15,657 bases of DNA from DASUZB01 sp036377075 (GTDB lineage Bacteria; Actinomycetota; CALGFH01): assembly GCA_036377075.1 (NCBI GenBank), contig DASUZB010000030.1:1-15657 (forward strand). Reading direction: 5' to 3'. The translations under genes and the position numbers were made by a program. Under the pieces are notes generated by a model. The model made no database searches. It saw nothing but the letters and a program-made list of their open reading frames with translations, and was not told the DNA's origin. Of this stretch, positions 1-8,059 are shown piece by piece (position 1 is the stretch's first letter; each line of letters begins with the position of its first letter).

Positions 1-190
1 GCCACCACGCCGACGCTACGCGAACCAGCATGCGCAGGCCAGTGCGCCGCCGAAGGTCCAGCCAACTCTGCCCTCGTGGCCGCCCGTTCGGTCCGCCCAG
101 GTCGACGGCCTACCCACGGCACGGCAGCGCCGGACGGGCCGGGTCGAGCAGGCACATCCGGCGTTGCGGGATGGTCGAGTCGGGCAGTCG
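1..190. other. Window edge, no recognised gene
   Basis: No reading frame here resembles a known protein on either strand; the open frames are Arg/Ala/Gly/Pro-rich, as expected of chance frames in GC-rich DNA. It lies just downstream of the minus-strand dehydrogenase. I saw no convincing terminator hairpin with a T-run. Confidence 0.5.
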
Positions 191-1393
191 TCAGGCGGCG
201 GGGATCGACCCGTGGGGGTCGATCACGAACTTGCGGGCGGCGCCCTTGTCGAAGTCCTGGTAACCCTGCGGCGCCTGGTCCAGCGGGATCACGGTGGCGT
301 TGACGTTGCGGGCGATCCGCACCCGGTCGTGCAGGATCGCCTGCATCAGGCCGCGGTTGTACTTCATCACCGGGCACTGGCCGGTGGTGAACGAGTGCGA
401 CTTCGCCCAGCCCAGCCCGATGCGGATCGACAGCGCGCCGACCTGGGCCGCCTCGTCGACCCCGCCGGGGTCGCCGGTCACGTACAGCCCCGGGATGCCG
501 AGCTTTCCGGCCGCCCTGGTGATGTCCATGATCGAGTTGAGCACCGTCGCCGGCGCCTCCCCCGCCGAGCCCTCGCGGCCGTGGCCGCGGGCCTCGAAGC
601 CGACGCAGTCGACCGCCGCGTCCACCTCAGGAACGCCGAGGATCTGCTCGATCGCGCCGGAGAGGTCGTCGGTCTGGGACAGGTCGACGGTCTCGCAGCC
701 GAAGCTGCGCGCCTGGGCGAGCCGCTCGGCCTGCATGTCGCCGACGATCACCACCGCGGCGCCGAGCAGCCAGGCCGAGGTCGCGCAGGCCAGGCCGACC
801 GGGCCGGCGCCGGCGACGTAGACGGTCGAGCCGGTGGTCACCCCGGCGCTGAACGCGCCGTGGTAGCCGGTCGGGACGATGTCCGACAGCATCGCCAGGT
901 CGCGGATCTTCGCCATCGCCTGGTCGCGGTCGGGGAACTTGAGCAGGTTCCAGTCGGCGTAGGGGACGGTCACGTACTCGGCCTGGCCGCCGAGCCAGCC
1001 GCCCATGTCGACGTAGCCGTAGGCGGCGCCGGCGCGGGCCGGGTTGACGTTCTCGCAGACGCCGGTGTTGCGTTCCTTGCAGTTGCGGCAGCGGCCGCAG
1101 GCGATGTTGAACGGCACGCTGACGAGGTCACCGACCTTGATGAACTCGACGTCGCGGCCGGCCTCGACGACCTCGCCGGTGATCTCGTGGCCGAGGGTCT
1201 GGCCCTGCGGCGCGGTGGTGCGGCCACGCACCATGTGCTGGTCCGAGCCGCAGATGTTGGTCGCGACGGTCTTGAGGATGACGCCGTGCTGGAGCTGGCG
1301 GTTGTTCTGGTCGGGCAGTTCTAGCTTCGGCTCGTCGAGGTCGTGGACCTCGACCTGGCCCGGCTTGACGTAGACGACTCCCCGGTTGGCCAC
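191..1393 (-). CDS. fdhA: Zinc-dependent, glutathione-independent formaldehyde dehydrogenase family protein
   Basis: Medium-chain alcohol dehydrogenase of 400 aa, very close in layout and length to Pseudomonas putida formaldehyde dehydrogenase (about 399 aa), which oxidises formaldehyde to formate with tightly bound NAD and without glutathione. Seen: catalytic zinc ligands C48 (in NICGSD), H69 (GHE) and D171; four structural-zinc cysteines C99, C102, C105 and C113; Rossmann motif GAGPVG at 195-200; an acidic residue (D219) ending the second beta strand, fitting NAD over NADP. The start is the GTG at 1393 because GGAGGG lies 7 nt upstream and the product then begins VANRGVVYVKPG, the usual family N-terminus; upstream in-frame sequence is not protein-like. 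It is cytosolic and monocistronic as far as seen. Role inferred: formaldehyde or related aldehyde/alcohol detoxification. Related enzymes can dismutate aldehydes or use other alcohols, so the substrate is less certain than the family. Confidence 0.9.
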   Translation of the reverse strand: MANRGVVYVKPGQVEVHDLDEPKLELPDQNNRQLQHGVILKTVATNICGSDQHMVRGRTTAPQGQTLGHEITGEVVEAGRDVEFIKVGDLVSVPFNIACGRCRNCKERNTGVCENVNPARAGAAYGYVDMGGWLGGQAEYVTVPYADWNLLKFPDRDQAMAKIRDLAMLSDIVPTGYHGAFSAGVTTGSTVYVAGAGPVGLACATSAWLLGAAVVIVGDMQAERLAQARSFGCETVDLSQTDDLSGAIEQILGVPEVDAAVDCVGFEARGHGREGSAGEAPATVLNSIMDITRAAGKLGIPGLYVTGDPGGVDEAAQVGALSIRIGLGWAKSHSFTTGQCPVMKYNRGLMQAILHDRVRIARNVNATVIPLDQAPQGYQDFDKGAARKFVIDPHGSIPAA

Positions 1394-1539
1394 GGCTGCT
1401 CCCTCCGTCGGCGTGGACCGGTGGTTGCTGTCGGGTTCTCGGGTGGGGTCGCGAGCGGTGGGGCGCGCGGCCGGTTGCCGTCGCCAGTTGGTGGCTTGGC
1501 TGGTCGCAGGCTGCACCACCTTCCGCTGGGCAAACCGCC

Positions 1540-1568
1540 ACCCTACCCGCCACCCTGGATACGGACAA
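1540..1568 (-). promoter_or_regulatory. Candidate sigma-70 promoter for the formaldehyde dehydrogenase gene
   Basis: On the minus strand a -35-like TTGTCC (1563-1568) is separated by 17 nt from a -10-like TAGGGT (1540-1545). It lies at the edge of the only AT-rich patch in this intergenic region. It would give a leader of about 140 nt before the GTG at 1393. The match to consensus is moderate. Confidence 0.35.
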
Positions 1569-1570
1569 CA

Positions 1571-1593
1571 AAGCAAACTTAATTTATTTGCTT
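1571..1593. promoter_or_regulatory. AT-rich inverted repeat, candidate operator
   Basis: Arms AAGCAAA (1571-1577) and TTTGCTT (1587-1593) are perfect inverted repeats around a 9-nt AT-only-but-one spacer. The site sits in a short AT-rich island within very GC-rich DNA, immediately upstream of the candidate -35 box of the dehydrogenase promoter and downstream of the TetR remnant. Position and symmetry suggest a regulator-binding site. Which protein binds is unknown. Confidence 0.4.
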
Positions 1594-1635
1594 GCTCCGG
1601 ATGAAGCGGTACAACCAGTCGGCGATAGGTTCACC

Positions 1636-1941
1636 TCAGCGGCACAGGCTGCGCTCGGCGGCGGAGACCAGGATGTCGGCGACCTCCTCGGCGGGCAGCC
1701 CCCTGCCGGTGTACAGCAGGTCGAAGCTGTCGAAGCTGGTCAGCACCCACAGCAGGTGGGCGGCCTGCTCCACGGTCACGTCCGGGCGCAGGACGTCCTG
1801 CTCGGCCAGCCGCCGCGCGAGGTGGGCCATGCCGCCGGCGCGGTCGGCCTCCCAGCGCCCTACCGCCCCGCCGAGGGTGTCCTGGTCGAGCTGGGCCATG
1901 GAGAACAGCGCGCGGCGCACGTCCCGGTCGGCGGCGAACAT
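1636..1941 (-). pseudogene. TetR/AcrR-family regulator remnant, C-terminal domain only
   Basis: The 101-residue frame begins MFAADRDVRRALF and ends in VSAAERSLCR. It reads like the ligand-binding C-terminal domain of TetR-type regulators (LWVLTSFDSFDLLYTGRG region). Family members are about 190-210 aa with an N-terminal helix-turn-helix of some 50 residues; here roughly the first 100 residues, including all DNA-binding helices, are missing. The sequence upstream of the ATG (beyond 1941 on the minus strand) is Arg-rich shadow of the opposite-strand monooxygenase remnant, so no HTH is encoded nearby in any frame. It cannot act as a DNA-binding repressor as it stands. No good ribosome site precedes the ATG. 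It is called a remnant rather than a small gene for these reasons. The loss coincides with the broken end of the neighbouring monooxygenase. Confidence 0.75.
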
Positions 1942-2738
1942 CGATCTACGCCGTCGAGCAGCGCCTCGACGGGCTCCAGCCGCCGACGCCGGCGCACCGC
2001 ATCGAGCAGCGGATCCGGCGGCTGATCCGGCTCGGCGCCGGGGTCGCCGACCTCGACGTGCGCATCGAGCGGATCGGCGCCATCTCCTCTGCCGCCCAGC
2101 TCGCCCAACGCTTCCGCCAGGACAGCGCCTTCCTGGTCGGTGACGCGGCCCACCGGGTGACCCCGCGGGGCGGCACCGGCATGAACACCGCCATCCACGA
2201 CGGCTACGACCTCGGCTGGAAGCTCACCTGGGTGCTGCGCGGCTGGGCCGCCCCGGACCTGCTGGACTCCTACGAGGTCGAACGCCGCCAGGTCGCCGAG
2301 CACAACGTCTCCCGCTCGGCCGACCCGAATGGCACCAACCGGCCAGCCGACGAGGAGCTCCAGGTCGACCTCGGCGGCCGCATCAGGCACGCGTGGCTGC
2401 CCACCACCGGCGAGCGGGTCTCCACCCTCGACCTGCTCGGCCCCGGGCTGACGCTGTTCACCGGGCCGGAACAGGCAACCTGGGCAGCGGCAGCGGCCAC
2501 CATCACCACCGCCACGGCTGCCACACCGCCGCTGACCGTCCGGCGCCTGGACGCCATCACCGCCCGAACCCTCGGCATCCACCGCGGCGGCGCGCTGCTG
2601 ACCCGGCCCGGCGGCGTGCCGGTCGCCTCCTGGCCCCACCACCTCGGCATCCAGGCTCCGCCCGCCCTGCACGGGGCCGTCGACGCCACCCGTTCCCACC
2701 GATCACAACCAGCCCCGCCACAGCGAAAGAGCGCCTGA
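1941..2738 (+). pseudogene. FAD-dependent aromatic monooxygenase remnant, N-terminal half missing
   Basis: An open frame with no usable start codon before the GTG at 2058 reads from about 1941 to the TGA at 2736-2738. It carries the second FAD motif of PheA/TfdB/MhpA-type hydroxylases (FLVGDAAHRVTPRGGTGMN, then AIHDGYDLGWKL and DLLDSYEVERR), followed by the C-terminal thioredoxin-like domain. The N-terminal GxGxxG dinucleotide-binding fold and the middle DG motif, about 270 residues, are absent, so the product could not bind FAD normally. Intact homologues hydroxylate phenols, polyketides or antibiotics using NAD(P)H and oxygen. Its stop codon overlaps an ATG (TGATG, 2736-2740) in frame with the downstream glycosyltransferase, which suggests the two were once co-translated. 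The break lies at the same place as the 5' loss of the TetR remnant. Confidence 0.75.
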
Positions 2739-2827
2739 TGACCACGAGCAACGCCACCACGCAGCCGCCCTCATACCGACAGCGACCAGGCCAGATCCAC
2801 ACGTCCAGGACCGACGAAAGGGGCCAA

Positions 2828-4141
2828 ATGGCTGACATCCTCATTGCGACCTACCCGCTGGCCGGGCACACCCTGCCGCTGCGCCCGACCGCCCGGGAAC
2901 TGGCCAGTCGCGGCCACCGCGTGCGCTGGTACGCCGGCGCCGCGTTCGCCCGGACGGTCCGGGCGACCGGCGCCGAGCACATCCCCATGCGCCCGACGAT
3001 CGACCGCGACGGCCGCCCGCTGGACGAGGTCCATCCCGACCGGGCCCGCCTGACTGGACTGGACAAGCTCCGCTGGGACATGAAGCACCTGTTCATCGAG
3101 CCGGCCATCGAGCAGGTCGCCCACCTGCGCCGCATCCTGGGCGACGACCCGGCCGACGTGATCGTCGTCGACCCGGGCTTCACCGGCGCCCGGATGCTCA
3201 GCGAACTGGATGGCCTGCCGTGGGTCAGCGTCGGGATCACGCCGCTGATGCTGCCCAGCCGGCACCTGCCGCCGTTCGGCCCTGGGCTGCTGCCCAACGG
3301 CTCGCTGGCCGGTCGCCTCCGCGACCGCGTCCTGAGAGCCATGACCAGCCGCAAGCTGCGCGACGTCGTGGCCTACCGGGACGAGGTCCGGGCCCGGCTG
3401 GGGCTGCCAGCATCCGGCGACGACCTGATGACCGGGTTCCTCTCGCCACACCTGCACCTGCAGGCGAGCGTGCCCGGGCTGGAGTACCCGCGGAGTGACC
3501 TGCCCGCGACCGTGCACTTCATCGGCGCGCTGCACGGTCCGATCACCTCGCAGCCCGGGCAGGCCGACGCCGGCTGGGCCGAGATGGACATCGAGCCGGA
3601 CGGGCGACCGCTGGTCCACGTGACCCAAGGTACCCTGGCCAACGACGATCTCGGCCGGCTGCTCCGGCCGACCATCGAGGCGCTGGCCGGCGAGGACGTC
3701 CGGGTGCTGGCCACCCTCGGGTCGCGGCGGGCGACCCACCCGGACCTGGACAGCCTGCCCAGCAACGCGGTCGTCGTCCCGTACGCCTCGTACGATTGGC
3801 TGCTGCCCAGGACCAGGGTGATGGTGACCAACGGCGGCTACGGCGGGGTCACCCAGGCGCTGGCCCACGGCGTCCCGCTCGTCGTCGCCGGGGCCGGCGA
3901 GGACAAGCCGGAGGTAGCCGCCCGCGTCGCCTGGTCCGGCGCCGGCATCAACCTGAAGACCGACCGGCCGACGCCGGCCCGGATCCGCGCGGCCGTCCGA
4001 GAGGTGCTCGACACCCCGTCCTATGCGACGCGGGCCAGGGCGCTCGAGGACGAGTTCGCCCGCTACGACGCCCCCGCGCTGGTGGCGGACAGCATCGAGA
4101 ACCTGCTCACCGAACAGGCAGGCCAGAGGCCAGCCGCATAG
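2828..4141 (+). CDS. MGT-type (GT1, GT-B fold) glycosyltransferase
   Basis: A 437-aa protein of the macrolide/UDP-glycosyltransferase superfamily, which transfers a sugar from a nucleotide sugar to a small hydrophobic acceptor (macrolide, phenol, flavonoid or other xenobiotic or secondary metabolite). Seen: N-terminal acceptor domain opening MADILIATYPLAGHTLPL with the likely catalytic-base H14; VHVTQGTL at 263-270; C-terminal donor-site signature VTNGGYGGVTQALAHGVP at 333-350, followed by EDKPEVAARV. The usual His of the donor motif is Asn335, a variation I also associate with other bacterial MGT proteins. ATG 2828 is chosen because AAAGGGG (2817-2823) precedes it and the Rossmann strand starts at once. 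An upstream in-frame ATG at 2738, overlapping the monooxygenase stop, would add 30 polar residues. Context suggests it worked with the monooxygenase in detoxification or tailoring; the acceptor cannot be read from sequence. Confidence 0.87.
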   Translation: MADILIATYPLAGHTLPLRPTARELASRGHRVRWYAGAAFARTVRATGAEHIPMRPTIDRDGRPLDEVHPDRARLTGLDKLRWDMKHLFIEPAIEQVAHLRRILGDDPADVIVVDPGFTGARMLSELDGLPWVSVGITPLMLPSRHLPPFGPGLLPNGSLAGRLRDRVLRAMTSRKLRDVVAYRDEVRARLGLPASGDDLMTGFLSPHLHLQASVPGLEYPRSDLPATVHFIGALHGPITSQPGQADAGWAEMDIEPDGRPLVHVTQGTLANDDLGRLLRPTIEALAGEDVRVLATLGSRRATHPDLDSLPSNAVVVPYASYDWLLPRTRVMVTNGGYGGVTQALAHGVPLVVAGAGEDKPEVAARVAWSGAGINLKTDRPTPARIRAAVREVLDTPSYATRARALEDEFARYDAPALVADSIENLLTEQAGQRPAA

Positions 4142-4202
4142 GCCAACTTCCCGAATGTGCTCCATGCTCGCAGGCAATCAGTCGACCGCTGGTGGGTGCG
4201 GG

Positions 4203-4231
4203 GTGACCGGGCCACGTGGTGCCGCTACCCT
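4203..4231 (+). promoter_or_regulatory. Leaderless-type promoter of the EamA transporter gene
   Basis: GTGACC (4203-4208) resembles a -35 box and is followed after exactly 17 nt by TACCCT (4226-4231), a good actinobacterial -10 (TANNNT). The GTG start codon at 4238 lies 7 nt after the -10, where transcription is expected to begin, and no Shine-Dalgarno sequence is present. This is the expected arrangement of a leaderless mRNA. Confidence 0.6.
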
Positions 4232-4237
4232 GGCCGG

Positions 4238-5179
4238 GTGCTGACCGACGCCCGACCGAGCGTCGCCCTGGGGGCGCTGTTGCGCGTGGTGGCGGCCGCG
4301 TTCTGCTGGGGGCTGAACGCGATCTTCGCCAAGGCGGCGTTCGAGCACGGCGTCGCGCCCGGACGCCTGGCCGAGGCCAGGGCGACGGTCGCGCTGCTCG
4401 CGCTCGCTCCGCTGCTGGCCTGGCGGCGGCCGGCGCTGCTGCGCGCGCCGCGCTCCGCCCTGCCGGTGCTGTGCGCCTTCGGCGTCTGCGTCGCCGCCGT
4501 CAACTTCGCCTACTACGTCGCCATCGACCACCTGCCGGTCGGGGTGGCGATCTCGCTGCAGTACACCGCGCCGGTGCTGCTGCTCGGCTTCGGTGCGCTG
4601 GCCACCAGGCGCACGCCCGGCCTGCTCGCGTGGGCCGCCGGCGCCCTCACCTGCGCGGGGGCGGTGCTGGTCAGCCGTGCGCTCGAGGGTGGGGCGGGGA
4701 TGGACGCCGTCGGGCTGGCCGCCGGGCTCGCCTCGGCCGCGCTGTTCGCCGCCTACCTGCTGCTCGCCGAGCGGGGCGGGCGCCTGGGGGTGCCGCCGGC
4801 CACCGTGCTGCTGTGGGGCTTCGTGGCCGCGGTGGCGGTGTGGAGCGTGGCCGAGCCGTGGTGGTCGTGGCCGTTCGGCAGCCTCGCCGACCCGCGCGTC
4901 GCCCTGGCGGTGCTCGGCGTCGGCCTGGTCGGCACGCTGCTGCCGTTCTTCCTCGCGGTCGACGCCGTGCGGCACATCCCCGCCGCCACCGCGGGGATCG
5001 CGGCGACCTCGGAGCCGGTGTTCGCCGCGGCGCTGGCCTGGCTGCTGCTCGGCCAGCGCCTGCAGGCCGCCCAGCTCGCCGGCGGCCTGCTGGTGGTCGC
5101 CGGCGTCGTCCTTGCCCAGGTGGCGGGCGCCCGCGGCGCCGCCGCGGCGGCGCCGCCACTGGCTTCGCCCTCTGGTTGA
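4238..5179 (+). CDS. EamA/DMT-superfamily transporter
   Basis: A 313-aa inner-membrane protein with about ten hydrophobic segments in two EamA repeats (roughly residues 13-147 and 157-295). Family hallmarks seen: AAFCWGLNAIFAKAAF at the first helix, YYVAIDHLPVGVAISLQYTA at the end of the first repeat, and the matching HIPAATAGIAATSEPVFAA with LLGQRLQAAQLAGG in the second. DMT proteins mostly export metabolites such as amino acids or purines, as RhtA and YdcZ-like proteins do; some import. The substrate is not predictable here. The GTG at 4238 is chosen because it follows a -10 box by 7 nt and yields the normal family length; the longer in-frame start at 4157 adds a polar, Arg-rich extension unlike the family. 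The C-terminus is an Ala/Pro-rich tail. It is probably its own transcription unit. Confidence 0.88.
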   Translation: MLTDARPSVALGALLRVVAAAFCWGLNAIFAKAAFEHGVAPGRLAEARATVALLALAPLLAWRRPALLRAPRSALPVLCAFGVCVAAVNFAYYVAIDHLPVGVAISLQYTAPVLLLGFGALATRRTPGLLAWAAGALTCAGAVLVSRALEGGAGMDAVGLAAGLASAALFAAYLLLAERGGRLGVPPATVLLWGFVAAVAVWSVAEPWWSWPFGSLADPRVALAVLGVGLVGTLLPFFLAVDAVRHIPAATAGIAATSEPVFAAALAWLLLGQRLQAAQLAGGLLVVAGVVLAQVAGARGAAAAAPPLASPSG

Positions 5180-5278
5180 GCGTACGACTAACCTAGTACC
5201 AACCCCGACGTCGGAGAGGTGCCAGTCGGGAACACTTGCGAGGAACGAGCACGGCCGCACGAGAGGCGGGAGCAAACG

Positions 5279-7984
5279 GTGAGCGACCAGGACAACGTCA
5301 GCGGCGCCGCGAAGCTGCGCCAGCCGCCCGACGCCGATCCCCAGGAGACCGGCGAGTGGCTCGACTCGCTCGACGCCGTGGTCGAGCGGGAGGGTCCCGA
5401 GCGCGCCGCCTACCTGTTGGGCCGCGTGCTGCGCCGCGCCGGTGAGCTGCGGATCGGCCTGCCCGACCTGCCCTCGACCGCCTACGTCAACACCATCCCC
5501 GCCGACGCCGAGCCGGACTACCCCGGCGACGAGGAGCTGGAGCGCAAGCTGGTCAACATCGCGCGCTGGAACGCGGCGGCGATCGTGTCGCGGGCCAACC
5601 GCCCGGAGCTGGGCCTGGGCGGGCACATGGCCTCCTACGCCTCCGCCGCCGAGCTGTACGAGACCGGCTTCAACCACTTCTTCCACGGCAAGGACGGCGA
5701 CCACCCCGGCGACCAGGTGTTCTTCCAGGGCCACTCGTCGCCCGGGATCTACGCGCGCGCCTTCCTCGAGGGCCGCCTGTCGGAGGAGCAGCTCGACCTG
5801 TTCCGCCAGGAGGGCCGGCCCGGCGGGCTGCCCTCCTACCCGCACCCCAGGCTGATGCGGGACTTCTGGGAGTTCCCGACCGTCTCCATGGGCCTGGGCG
5901 CGATCAACGCGATCTACCAGGCCCGCTTCAACAAGTACCTGGCCAACCAGGGAATCGGCGACAGCGCCTCCGCGCGCGTGTGGGCGTTCCTCGGCGACGG
6001 CGAGATGGACGAGCCGGAGGCGCAGGGCGCCCTCACCGTGGCCGGGCGCGACCACCTCGACAACCTCACCTTCGTGGTCAACTGCAACCTGCAGCGCCTC
6101 GACGGCCCGGTGCGGGGCAACGGCAAGATCATCCAGGAGCTCGAGTCGCTGTTCCGCGGCGCCGGCTGGAACGTGGTCAAGGTCGTCTGGGGGCGCCGCT
6201 GGGACGAGCTGCTGGCCCGCGACGAAGACGGCGTGCTGCTCGAGAAGCTGACCGCCACCCCCGACGGGCAGTGGCAGACCCTCGCCGCCGAGGACGCCGC
6301 CTACGTGCGCGAGAAGCTGTTCGACTCCGAGCCGCTGCGCAAGCTCATCGAGGGCTGGTCCGACGAGGACGTGGTCGCGCTCGCGCTCGACCGGGGCGGC
6401 CACGACCTGCGCAAGGTCCACGCCGCGTTCGCCGCCGCGGTGGCGACCAAGGGCCGGCCCACGGTGATCCTGGCCCACACCGTCAAGGGCCGCGGCCTGG
6501 GCCGGGAGTTCGAGGCCCGCAACGCCACCCACCAGATGAAGAAGTTCGTCCGCGGCACGCTGGGCACCTTCCGCGACCGGCTCGGCATCGACGTCTCCGA
6601 CGAGGCGATCGAGAAGGGCTACCCGCCCTACTACCGCCCACCGGAGGACTCCGAGGTGCACCGCTACCTGGTGGAGCGGCGCCAGGCCCTCGGCGGGGCG
6701 CTGCCGCGGCGGGTGGTCCCCGACCGGCCGCTGGCGCTGCCGGCCGACGAGCTGTTCGGGCGCCTCAAGGTCGGCTCGGGCAACCAGGAGGTGGCCACCA
6801 CCATGGCCCTGGTGCGCCTGGTCAAGGACCTCCTGCGGGACAAGGAGCTGGGCCGGCGGATCGTGCCGATCATCCCCGACGAGGCGCGCACCTTCGGCAT
6901 GGACTCGCTGTTCCCCAACCTCAAGATCTACTCGCCCAGCGGCATGAACTACGACGCGGTCGACCGCGACCTGGTCCTGTCCTACAAGGAGGACGTCAAG
7001 GGCCGCATCCTGCACGAGGGCATCAGCGAGGTCGGCTCGATGGCCAGCTTCCACGCCGCCGGGTCGAGCTACGCCACCTTCGGCGAGCCGATGATCCCGC
7101 TGTACATCTTCTACTCGATGTTCGGGTTCCAGCGCACCGGCGACTCCATGTGGAGCGCGGCCGACCAGCGTTGCCGCGGCTTCCTGATCGGGGCGACCGC
7201 CGGGCGCACCACCCTCAACGGCGAGGGGCTGCAGCACCAGGACGGCCACTCGCTGCTGGTGGCCACGACCAACCCGGCCTGCGTCGCCTACGACCCGTCG
7301 TTCGCCTTCGAGATCCCGGTGATCGTCAAGGACGCCCTGCGGCGCATGTACGGCGAGCAGCCGGAGGACGTCTTCTACTACCTGACCGTCTACAACGAGC
7401 CGTCCGTGCAGCCGCCGATGCCGGACGGCCTGGACGAGGAGCTGATCCTCCAGGGCCTGTACCGCTACCGCCAGGGCGGCGGCGGCCACGCCCACCGCGC
7501 CCACGTGCTCGCCTCGGGCAGCGCCATGGCACAGGCGCTGCGGGCGCAGGAGCTGCTCGCCGACGAGTTCGACGTGGCCCTGGACGTGTGGAGCGCGCCG
7601 GGCTGGCAGCGCCTGCGCTCCGAGGCGCTCGGCTGCGAGCACTGGAACCGCCTGCACCCTGGCGAGGAGCCCCGGGTCCCGTACGTGACCCGGGCGTTCG
7701 AGGACGAGGAAGGCCCGATCGTGGCGGTCAGCGACTGGGTCAAGGGCGTCCCCGAGCAGATCTCCCGCTGGGTCCCGGGCCCGTTCGCGATCCTCGGCAC
7801 CGACGGCTTCGGCCGCTCCGACACCCGCGCCGCGCTGCGCCGGCACTTCCGCATCGACCCGCAGAACATCGCCGTCGCGGTGCTCTACGAGCTGTCGCTG
7901 TCCGGCACGGTCAAGCGCGAGGCGGTCGCCGAGGCGATCAAGCGCTTCGAGCTCGACCCGGAGGCCACCACCGAGGTCCCCTGA
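5279..7984 (+). CDS. aceE: Pyruvate dehydrogenase E1 component, homodimeric type
   Basis: A 901-aa thiamine-diphosphate enzyme that decarboxylates pyruvate and passes the acetyl group to the lipoyl domain of E2; E. coli AceE is 887 aa. Seen: substrate-loop region QGHSSPGIYAR at 150-160; ThDP/Mg motif GDGEMDEPE (239-247) ending at NCN (268-270), followed by LQRLDGPVRGNGK; HTVKGRGLG with the downstream HQMKK that carries the active-site His; and the transketolase-like PYR region (IFYSMFGFQRTGDSMW, then TAGRTTLNGEGLQHQDGHS). All key residues appear present. GTG 5279 is chosen for GGGAG (5268-5272) 6 nt upstream and the usual short polar N-terminus. E2 (aceF) and E3 (lpd) are not in the window, as is common in actinobacteria. 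The 99 nt upstream contain TAACCTAGTAC, which could hold a -10, but no convincing -35 is seen. Confidence 0.96.
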   Translation: MSDQDNVSGAAKLRQPPDADPQETGEWLDSLDAVVEREGPERAAYLLGRVLRRAGELRIGLPDLPSTAYVNTIPADAEPDYPGDEELERKLVNIARWNAAAIVSRANRPELGLGGHMASYASAAELYETGFNHFFHGKDGDHPGDQVFFQGHSSPGIYARAFLEGRLSEEQLDLFRQEGRPGGLPSYPHPRLMRDFWEFPTVSMGLGAINAIYQARFNKYLANQGIGDSASARVWAFLGDGEMDEPEAQGALTVAGRDHLDNLTFVVNCNLQRLDGPVRGNGKIIQELESLFRGAGWNVVKVVWGRRWDELLARDEDGVLLEKLTATPDGQWQTLAAEDAAYVREKLFDSEPLRKLIEGWSDEDVVALALDRGGHDLRKVHAAFAAAVATKGRPTVILAHTVKGRGLGREFEARNATHQMKKFVRGTLGTFRDRLGIDVSDEAIEKGYPPYYRPPEDSEVHRYLVERRQALGGALPRRVVPDRPLALPADELFGRLKVGSGNQEVATTMALVRLVKDLLRDKELGRRIVPIIPDEARTFGMDSLFPNLKIYSPSGMNYDAVDRDLVLSYKEDVKGRILHEGISEVGSMASFHAAGSSYATFGEPMIPLYIFYSMFGFQRTGDSMWSAADQRCRGFLIGATAGRTTLNGEGLQHQDGHSLLVATTNPACVAYDPSFAFEIPVIVKDALRRMYGEQPEDVFYYLTVYNEPSVQPPMPDGLDEELILQGLYRYRQGGGGHAHRAHVLASGSAMAQALRAQELLADEFDVALDVWSAPGWQRLRSEALGCEHWNRLHPGEEPRVPYVTRAFEDEEGPIVAVSDWVKGVPEQISRWVPGPFAILGTDGFGRSDTRAALRRHFRIDPQNIAVAVLYELSLSGTVKREAVAEAIKRFELDPEATTEVP

Positions 7985-8000
7985 ACCTCGCCCCCCACGG

Positions 8001-8032
8001 CAACTGGTTCGGTCGTATGACCGAACCAGTTG
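8001..8032. promoter_or_regulatory. Palindromic operator site 1 (32 bp)
   Basis: Arms CAACTGGTTCGGTC and GACCGAACCAGTTG are perfect 14-bp inverted repeats around GTAT; only one pair (8015/8018) breaks the dyad. Its right edge overlaps the -35 box of the next promoter (8030-8035). It shares the core CGGTCGTAYGACCG with site 2. Length and symmetry suit a TetR-type dimer or pair of dimers. It begins 17 nt after the aceE stop, so a stem-loop terminator role is also possible, though no T-run follows. Confidence 0.75.
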
Positions 8033-8058
8033 ATTCTGAGCGGATGACCCTCTAGAGT
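8030..8058 (+). promoter_or_regulatory. Sigma-70 promoter of the hydrolase-glycosyltransferase fusion gene
   Basis: TTGATT (8030-8035), a 17-nt spacer and TAGAGT (8053-8058) form a good vegetative promoter, placing the transcription start near 8065, inside palindrome site 2. The -35 box overlaps the end of palindrome site 1. The promoter is therefore bracketed by the two operators. Confidence 0.7.
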
Positions 8059-8059
8059 T

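Noticed and set aside
1588..2143. Plus-strand frames across the remnant junction
   Set aside because: They read out of frame with the monooxygenase motifs and antisense to the TetR remnant; no family resemblance.
5176..5199. Promoter-like TTGAGC and TAACCT/TAGTAC upstream of aceE, and an 8-mer CGTACGAC (5181-5188) also present in operator site 2
   Set aside because: The box spacings are wrong (7 or 12 nt) and the 8-mer is not part of a longer dyad here, so it is not good evidence for the same regulator.
4178..7846. Very long open frame of 1222 codons on the minus strand opposite the transporter and aceE
   Set aside because: It is an Arg/Gly/Ala/Val/His-rich shadow of GC-rich coding DNA with no domain, and the opposite strand carries two unmistakable genes.
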